From contig NZ_QUFB01000065.1 in assembly GCF_003478335.1 (NCBI RefSeq), forward strand, positions 1-12,464: a DNA stretch of 12,464 bases. The letters are read 5' to 3'. The position numbers and the translations under genes are program-made. Each line of letters opens with the position of its first letter. The stretch's first letter is position 1. The notes below the pieces were generated by a model. It had not been told where the DNA came from. It worked only from the letters and a program-made list of their open reading frames with translations, and did not search any database. Positions 7,572-12,464 of the stretch are shown here, piece by piece. The DNA comes from Clostridium sp. AM49-4BH (GTDB taxonomy: Bacteria; Bacillota; Clostridia; Lachnospirales; Lachnospiraceae).

Positions 7572-8219
7572 TTATTGTAACAAGCGCAGGCATTCTTCCG
7601 TATCCTGTGCAAAGACTTTGGCGCCATACTGTTCTAGTAGTTCTCTCTCTCGAAAGCCCCACAAAACGATCACGCTGTCTAATCCCGCATTGATCGCCGT
7701 CTGCACATCAACCTCTGAATCACCGATATACACTGCATCTTTCTTTGTGATCTGCAAGGTATCCAAAACATGCTCTACTGCGTCCGGTGCCGGCTTGCGT
7801 CTGACTCCTTCTCTCTCTCCGACAGCGAAATCAAACAGACCATCGAAATAATCTTTACACAATTCCTGCACTGCCATATCTGCTTTATTGGACACAACTG
7901 CCGTTTTGCAGCCTTCTTTTCGCAACGTACGGATCAAGTCTAAAATCCCATCATACGGTTTCGTCTTGTCCGCACAGTGCTTCGCATAGTAGTCCAAAAA
8001 ATATCGATATACTTCATCAATCCGTTCTGTACTAAGTCCCGATGGCACAGCCCTTTCGATCAGTTTACGAATCCCATTGCCCACGAAATGTCTGACATCC
8101 TCTATGGAATGAACCGGATAACCGAAATGCTCCAACGTTGCATTCGTGCTGTCAGTCAGATCTTCTAGCGTATTTAGTATCGTCCCATCCATATCAAAAA
8201 TGACTAATTTATATTTCAT
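7572..8219 (-). CDS. HAD-superfamily phosphatase, phosphoglycolate phosphatase-like
   Basis: A 215-residue soluble phosphatase of the haloacid dehalogenase superfamily, related to Gph and PpaX. It has all four motifs: FDMDGT (8-13) with nucleophile Asp9 and acid/base Asp11, Ser110 in VVSNK, Lys142 in RRKPAPD, and the metal-binding GDSEVD (166-171). The helical cap domain lies at about 15-85. The likely reaction is dephosphorylation of a small phosphate ester such as 2-phosphoglycolate or a sugar phosphate, or of pyrophosphate; the motifs do not settle which. ATG 8219 is chosen over an upstream in-frame start at 8255 because AAGAGGATA lies just before it and conserved sequence begins there. 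It stands between efp and the amino acid transporter, separated from efp by a stem-loop (8248-8291). Confidence 0.88.
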   Translation of the reverse strand: MKYKLVIFDMDGTILNTLEDLTDSTNATLEHFGYPVHSIEDVRHFVGNGIRKLIERAVPSGLSTERIDEVYRYFLDYYAKHCADKTKPYDGILDLIRTLRKEGCKTAVVSNKADMAVQELCKDYFDGLFDFAVGEREGVRRKPAPDAVEHVLDTLQITKKDAVYIGDSEVDVQTAINAGLDSVIVLWGFRERELLEQYGAKVFAQDTEECLRLLQ

Positions 8220-8247
8220 GTCTATCCTCTTCTCATCTCTGCACAAA

Positions 8248-8291
8248 AGGCGCAACCCTCAGGAATACATGATCCCTTATGAATTGCGCCT
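8248..8291 (-). terminator. Stem-loop between efp and the HAD gene (possible terminator or attenuator)
   Basis: On the minus strand AGGCGCAA (8291-8284) pairs exactly with TTGCGCCT (8255-8248). Inside lies a second stem, AGGGAT with ATTCCT (one G-T pair) around CATGT. The outer stem is followed by only a short T run (TTTTG), so termination is probably partial. It starts about 20 bases after the efp stop. Confidence 0.45.
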
Positions 8292-8310
8292 CCTATCCTA
8301 TGCGTAATAA

Positions 8311-8865
8311 TTATACACGCTTCAAATATTCACCTGTACGAGTATCGATCTGGATCTTATCTCCAGTCTCAACGAACAATGGCACATTTACCTGTGCTCC
8401 AGTCTCAACAGTAGCCGGCTTATTAGCACCTGTTGCTGTATCGCCCTTAAATCCTGGCTCTGTCTCTGTTACTTCAAGCTCAACAAACAATGGTGGCTCA
8501 ATTGCAAATACCTCTCCACCATGAGAAAGCATCTTAACCATCTCATTCTCTTTGACAAATTTCAAGGAATCGCCAACCTGATCCGCCGTCATATCAATCT
8601 GATCATATGTCTCGACATTCATAAAGTGATACATATCATCACTGTACAAATACTGCATATCTGCACGCTCAATATGTGCCTGTGGGCACTTCTCTGTCGG
8701 ACGGAATGTTTTCTCGACAACTCCACCACTCTTAATATTCTTTAACTTTGTGCGGACAAATGCTGCACCTTTACCAGGCTTAACATGCTGAAACTCAATA
8801 ACCTGATATACATTTCCCTCAAATTCAATGGTCAAACCATTTCTGAAATCACCTGCTGATACCAT
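8311..8865 (-). CDS. efp: Translation elongation factor P
   Basis: The 184-residue EF-P binds the ribosome between the P and E sites and relieves stalling at polyproline stretches. The three beta-barrel domains are present: the KOW-like N-terminal domain with VKPGKGAAF, the middle OB domain (from about 66) and the C-terminal OB domain, which ends in the conserved [16 protein letters not shown]. Lys32, at the tip of the PGKGA loop, is the residue modified in many bacteria; the modifying enzyme is not in the window. The length is typical of the family. ATG 8865 has an ideal AAGGAGG site about 8 bases upstream. Gene order aroK-efp is consistent with co-transcription (61-base gap). Confidence 0.98.
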   Translation of the reverse strand: MVSAGDFRNGLTIEFEGNVYQVIEFQHVKPGKGAAFVRTKLKNIKSGGVVEKTFRPTEKCPQAHIERADMQYLYSDDMYHFMNVETYDQIDMTADQVGDSLKFVKENEMVKMLSHGGEVFAIEPPLFVELEVTETEPGFKGDTATGANKPATVETGAQVNVPLFVETGDKIQIDTRTGEYLKRV

Positions 8866-8926
8866 GATAAAAATCCTCCTTAATTGTATATGCGTCTTGA
8901 TTACTACGCAAAATCCTGTATACAGT

Positions 8927-9454
8927 TTATCCTATTTGAGCATATTTTTCAAGTAATTTTTGTGCAACCTGCTTCGGCGTACAGCCATCTGTCTCTATAA
9001 CAATATCAGCCGCTGCACAATACTTTGATTCTCTTGCTTCCATCATCTTTGTAATATACGGTATATTCATATTTCCATTAAGGAGCGGACGGTTTGTACT
9101 GTCTTTAACATGCTCATAAATCGTCTCCGGAGTTGCCGTAAGAAGCACGATCTTGCCCTGCTCCTTCATCTTGTCCACGTTCACCTCGCGCATCACCATG
9201 CCACCGCCACACGAAATGATCCCCGGCTCCAGATCACGCAGCCTTGTCAATATTTCTGTCTCTCTCTGGCGAAAATATTCCTCCCCCTCTTCAGCAAAAA
9301 TATCCGGAATCGATTTATGCTCCTGTTTCACGATCATTTGATCGGTATCAAATTCCTTTGCGCCCGATAATTTACTAAGCGCATGAGATGTAGCCGTTTT
9401 GCCTACGCCCATAAAACCGATCAAAAATATATGTTCTTTTAACTGTGTTTTCAC
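8927..9454 (-). CDS. aroK: Shikimate kinase
   Basis: A 175-residue enzyme that phosphorylates shikimate to shikimate 3-phosphate with ATP, the fifth step of the common aromatic pathway. Visible motifs are the P-loop GFMGVGKT (13-20), the Asp-x-Asp pair (36 and 38) in FDTD, Arg62/Arg64 in FRQRE, the GGG substrate loop (83-85), the lid RPLL (122-125) and Arg141 in the adenine region. The length is normal. The start codon is GTG (9454) with GGAGGAG just upstream; no better ATG is available. It follows aroD after 72 bases, so two shikimate-pathway steps are neighbours, and efp follows. Confidence 0.96.
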   Translation of the reverse strand: MKTQLKEHIFLIGFMGVGKTATSHALSKLSGAKEFDTDQMIVKQEHKSIPDIFAEEGEEYFRQRETEILTRLRDLEPGIISCGGGMVMREVNVDKMKEQGKIVLLTATPETIYEHVKDSTNRPLLNGNMNIPYITKMMEARESKYCAAADIVIETDGCTPKQVAQKLLEKYAQIG

Positions 9455-9527
9455 CGTGCTCCTCCATTTCTTTCTACTATATCATTATGCCATTTTACAC
9501 CGCTATGCAGCGCACAAACAGCTTCTT

Positions 9528-10301
9528 CTATGAAATCTGTAATCGCTTCAATGCAACCCGAAGCTCCTCCAAAGGAATCTGCCCCGGTGCACTTGTTTCT
9601 CCATAGCAGCCAAATGTAACTGCTGATCCAAAATTAGCACCTGCTACGCGGCTGACTGCCCCTAGTGCGCCCATCGACATAGTAATAACCGGTGTGTCCG
9701 GTATCTGTCTCTTCGCCTGCAGCGTTGCACACATTAACGTCAACACATCCTCTTTTCTCTGCGGCATCACAGCCATCTTAGGAATATCCGCACCATTTTC
9801 ATGCATTGCCAAAAGACGTTTTGTAATCTGCATCTCCTGTGGCGTTCCCTGAAAGTCATGATAGGATCCAATCACCTGCACATGCTGTTGTAATGCCTGA
9901 ACTGCCTCTCGGATCGTTCCTTCTGTTACAGACTCAGATTTCGAAAGCGCTCTGTCCCACCAAAACATCTCCACATCAATATAATCCACACATTCAGACT
10001 GTGCCGCTACTTGAAGCGTATGTATATATTGTTCAAACGATATTGTCAGCTCACCACCCTCGGCAGTAGTACGTATCGTAAACAGTAACGGTGTAGACCC
10101 CGTGCTGCGTCGCAGTTTCTGCAGAAACAAACACAGACGCTCATCCTCTAAAATACACGAACAATAATCTGCGCGCCATTCTATCAGATCCACCTTCGCT
10201 GCAACCAGATCCTCTGCTGTCTTTATAATCTCTTCTTCTTTCGTTCCAACGATGGGAATACATATTTTCGGTATTTCTGTATCAAACTCCAATGTATACA
10301 T
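9528..10301 (-). CDS. aroD: Type I 3-dehydroquinate dehydratase
   Basis: A 257-residue class I enzyme that converts 3-dehydroquinate to 3-dehydroshikimate through a Schiff base. The TIM-barrel signature residues are all present: EWRAD (41-45), SYHDF with catalytic His148, KMAVMP with Schiff-base Lys175, MSMG (208-211), Arg218, and the substrate-closing SAPGQ (237-241). The length and order match the Salmonella-type enzyme. ATG 10301 has AGGAAGG about 10 bases upstream. It directly follows the ilvC unit's terminator. I find no clear promoter in the 45 bases between terminator and start, so its promoter is either weak, overlaps the terminator, or the gene is served by read-through. Confidence 0.97.
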   Translation of the reverse strand: MYTLEFDTEIPKICIPIVGTKEEEIIKTAEDLVAAKVDLIEWRADYCSCILEDERLCLFLQKLRRSTGSTPLLFTIRTTAEGGELTISFEQYIHTLQVAAQSECVDYIDVEMFWWDRALSKSESVTEGTIREAVQALQQHVQVIGSYHDFQGTPQEMQITKRLLAMHENGADIPKMAVMPQRKEDVLTLMCATLQAKRQIPDTPVITMSMGALGAVSRVAGANFGSAVTFGCYGETSAPGQIPLEELRVALKRLQIS

Positions 10302-10339
10302 AAATCTATTGCCTTCCTATTGAACTGTAATAATCCTTT

Positions 10340-10403
10340 AAATAAAAGGGACTGTCGTACTAAGCGTCATTGAATCCCTGATCCTTAGTCAGACAGTCCC
10401 CTT
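10340..10403 (-). terminator. Intrinsic terminator of the ilvN-ilvC unit
   Basis: On the minus strand GGGACTGTC (10400-10392) pairs with GACAGTCCC (10356-10348), extended by a G-T and two A-T pairs. The inner stem ACTAAG/CTTAGT lengthens the hairpin, and the T-rich TTTTATTT follows. It starts about 20 bases after the stop of the small membrane protein gene. The plus strand has a weaker T run, so the terminator works mainly on the minus strand. Confidence 0.85.
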
Positions 10404-10423
10404 CCGTATTATAAGAGAGTATA

Positions 10424-10540
10424 CTACTCATCCTCGTCATGTAAAGTGTTCTTTACAGCCGCTATAATTGCAGCCGTTGCCGCAACAACGACAACAACCG
10501 CTACCACAACAACTGCTATCACTAATACTCCTGCCGCCAT
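10424..10540 (-). CDS. Small one-helix membrane protein behind ilvC (38 residues)
   Basis: The reading frame begins ATGGCGGCAGGAGTA and encodes MAAGVLVIAVVVVAVVVVVA followed by ATAAIIAAVKNTLHDEDE and a TAG stop. Residues 4-28 are almost entirely Val, Ala and Ile with no charge, which predicts a single transmembrane helix. The last nine residues (KNTLHDEDE) form a short polar, acidic tail. A ribosome binding site, GGGAGAG, lies about 6 bases before ATG 10540. The gene starts 24 bases after the ilvC stop and ends about 20 bases before a strong terminator, so it should be transcribed with ilvC. I do not recognise a family. The skewed composition could also come from chance, but start signal, placement and the charged end all favour a real gene. 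Its function is unknown. Confidence 0.7.
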   Translation of the reverse strand: MAAGVLVIAVVVVAVVVVVAATAAIIAAVKNTLHDEDE

Positions 10541-10564
10541 AGTATTCTCTCCCTTCTTCTCAAA

Positions 10565-11599
<1,035 letters not shown>

Positions 11600-11619
11600 C
11601 TAAATATAAAATGTAATTT

Positions 11620-11640
11620 ATGCAAAGCGCTGTCTTGCAT
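11620..11640. repeat. Short inverted repeat upstream of ilvC
   Basis: ATGCAA (11620-11625) and TTGCAT (11635-11640) are exact complements 9 bases apart, in the 116-base ilvN-ilvC gap. The element could be a dyad operator or a small RNA hairpin ahead of ilvC. The same bases also form the start of a possible 17-codon mini reading frame. No known regulator box is recognised. Confidence 0.35.
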
Positions 11641-11703
11641 GACCTCCCTGATACATTCTGTCTCAGTACAAATTCATCCAAGTAATGGCGTTTCACTTAT
11701 GTA

Positions 11704-12222
11704 TTAGCTGTCGAAGTCCACATCAAACTCATCAAACATATCTCTGGCTCCACGACTCAGTCCGGTAATGCCTGTCCGAACCATCTCCTTGATCTCATAA
11801 CCATTTAACAGCTTCACAAATGCATCCAGCTTATTCTGGTTACCTGTCAATTCGATCATCAGAGTATCTACTCCGACATCAACGATCTTAGCACGGAAAA
11901 TATCAGCAATAGCCACTACTGCCGGTCTTTGATCTGCTTCTACGGCAACCGTCACTAAAATCAACTCACGGCATACGCGCTCACCATGCTTTAATACCTT
12001 CACGGCACGAACATCTTCTAACTTTGCCACCTGTTTCTCAATCTGATCCAAAACCTGGTCATCCCCGCGGACAACTACGGTCATTCGGGAGTATGCAGGA
12101 TTCTGCGTCTCTCCAACTGTCAGACTGTCTATATTATAACCTCTTCGGCTAAATAAACCGGCAACACGACTTAATACACCCGAAGTGTTATCCACTAAAA
12201 TTGATAAAATCCTCTTCTTCAT
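11704..12222 (-). CDS. ilvN: Acetolactate synthase small (regulatory) subunit
   Basis: The 172-residue regulatory subunit of acetohydroxyacid synthase, which activates the catalytic subunit and confers feedback inhibition by branched-chain amino acids, usually valine. The N-terminal ACT domain shows the effector-loop pattern DNTSGVLSRVAGLFSRRGYN (11-30), and NIDSLTVGET follows. The C-terminal domain (about 85-160) is complete and ends in an acidic tail. The length fits the long IlvN/IlvH form. ATG 12222 is chosen: GAGG lies about 8 bases upstream and the conserved MKKRILSILV begins there, whereas the frame's extension to 12282 runs back towards the promoter and lacks a site. The catalytic subunit gene ilvB is not next to it, so it must lie elsewhere. 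Confidence 0.97.
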   Translation of the reverse strand: MKKRILSILVDNTSGVLSRVAGLFSRRGYNIDSLTVGETQNPAYSRMTVVVRGDDQVLDQIEKQVAKLEDVRAVKVLKHGERVCRELILVTVAVEADQRPAVVAIADIFRAKIVDVGVDTLMIELTGNQNKLDAFVKLLNGYEIKEMVRTGITGLSRGARDMFDEFDVDFDS

Positions 12223-12272
12223 GAAATACCTCTTTCCGTGCATCAATGTAACTCTTAAATACACTAAAACTG

Positions 12273-12301
12273 ATTGTAGCAATATGCTTCTTATTTGTCA
12301 A
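12273..12301 (-). promoter_or_regulatory. Sigma-A type promoter of ilvN-ilvC
   Basis: On the minus strand a perfect -35 box TTGACA (12301-12296) is separated by exactly 17 bases from a -10 box TACAAT (12278-12273). Transcription would start near 12266, giving a leader of about 44 bases before ilvN. This is too short for a T-box or a peptide attenuator. Confidence 0.8.
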
Positions 12302-12353
12302 GAAATCATCCCGTGAATATTTTTCACTCAAAAGCCTTTTTAGACAATATGTA

Positions 12354-12449
12354 ATGACCTCCACTTTGTAACTTCGTGGATTTACCTGTATACTAATGAT
12401 TGTCAAAAGCAAATAGTAACAGGGATTACCGCATACAAAGGGAGGTCAT
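12354..12449. repeat. Inverted repeat spanning the divergent promoter region
   Basis: The left arm 12354-12370 (ATGACCTCCACTTTGTA) is the complement of the right arm 12434-12449 (TACAAAGGGAGGTCAT) except for one missing base. The arms are 63 bases apart. The right arm contains the ribosome binding site of the plus-strand gene, and the left arm overlaps the -35 box of its predicted promoter. It may be an operator pair or the trace of an inverted duplication. Confidence 0.6.
12366..12394 (+). promoter_or_regulatory. Predicted promoter of the divergent plus-strand gene
   Basis: TTGTAA (12366-12371) and TATACT (12389-12394) are separated by 17 bases. They match the consensus in 4 of 6 and 5 of 6 positions. 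Transcription would start near 12401, about 50 bases before the start codon at 12453. Confidence 0.5.
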
Positions 12450-12452
12450 CAA

Positions 12453-12464
12453 ATGAATTATAAC
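12453..12464 (+). CDS. Start of a divergent gene cut by the window edge
   Basis: ATG AAT TAT AAC (Met-Asn-Tyr-Asn) begins at 12453. AAGGGAGG lies about 7 bases upstream and a plausible promoter stands at 12366-12394, which together support a real start. Only four codons are visible, so the product cannot be named. It is transcribed away from ilvN. Confidence 0.6.

Noticed and set aside
8881..8915. Promoter for efp (TTGCGT, 17 bases, TACAAT on the minus strand)
   Set aside because: The implied transcript start would fall on the efp ribosome binding site itself, and the -35 box matches only half of the consensus.
12223..12270. T-box or leader-peptide attenuator ahead of ilvN
   Set aside because: The predicted leader is only about 44 bases long and contains neither a run of branched-chain codons nor a terminator hairpin.
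12188..12412. 74-residue minus-strand reading frame over the ilvN promoter
   Set aside because: It would start with TTG, spans the consensus promoter and overlaps the beginning of ilvN in another frame.

Overview
The window looks like chromosomal DNA of a low-to-moderate GC Gram-positive anaerobe, most likely a clostridial species of the Lachnospiraceae type. This rests on protein resemblance, strong AGGAGG-type ribosome binding sites, fused binding-protein/permease transporters and short intergenic gaps. It was not tested by any search. Every recognisable gene is on the minus strand except the first four codons of a divergent gene at the right edge, so the window is best read from right to left.

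Right part (12464 to about 10340): a divergent promoter region separates a plus-strand gene that leaves the window from ilvN (acetolactate synthase regulatory subunit), which has a near-consensus promoter. Then follow ilvC (ketol-acid reductoisomerase) and a 38-residue hydrophobic one-helix protein just behind it. A strong intrinsic terminator closes this branched-chain amino acid unit. The catalytic subunit ilvB is not in the window.

Middle part (10301 to 7572): housekeeping genes aroD (type I 3-dehydroquinate dehydratase), aroK (shikimate kinase), efp (elongation factor P) and a HAD-family phosphatase, with a stem-loop between the last two.

Transporter (7548 to 5232): a polar amino acid ABC importer of two genes. 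The first fuses a membrane-anchored solute-binding domain to a permease. Its two binding-domain halves appear in swapped order (a circular permutation), and the last 32 codons of the permease are cut off by an apparent one-base deletion near 6105. The second gene is the ATPase.

Left part (5224 to 348): only 7 bases after the ATPase begins a surface-glycan block: a GT4 glycosyltransferase, a GT2 glycosyltransferase overlapping it by TGATG, a GlfT2-like galactofuranosyltransferase and an ABC-2 polysaccharide export permease. The ATPase partner of the exporter is not in the window. Bases 1-347 hold no convincing gene but contain several inverted repeats, among them a 15-bp hairpin at 8-46.

The points most worth following are the permuted and frameshifted transporter, the small membrane protein behind ilvC, and the inverted repeat of the divergent ilvN promoter region. 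I see no CRISPR array, insertion sequence, tRNA or rRNA, and no defence system.
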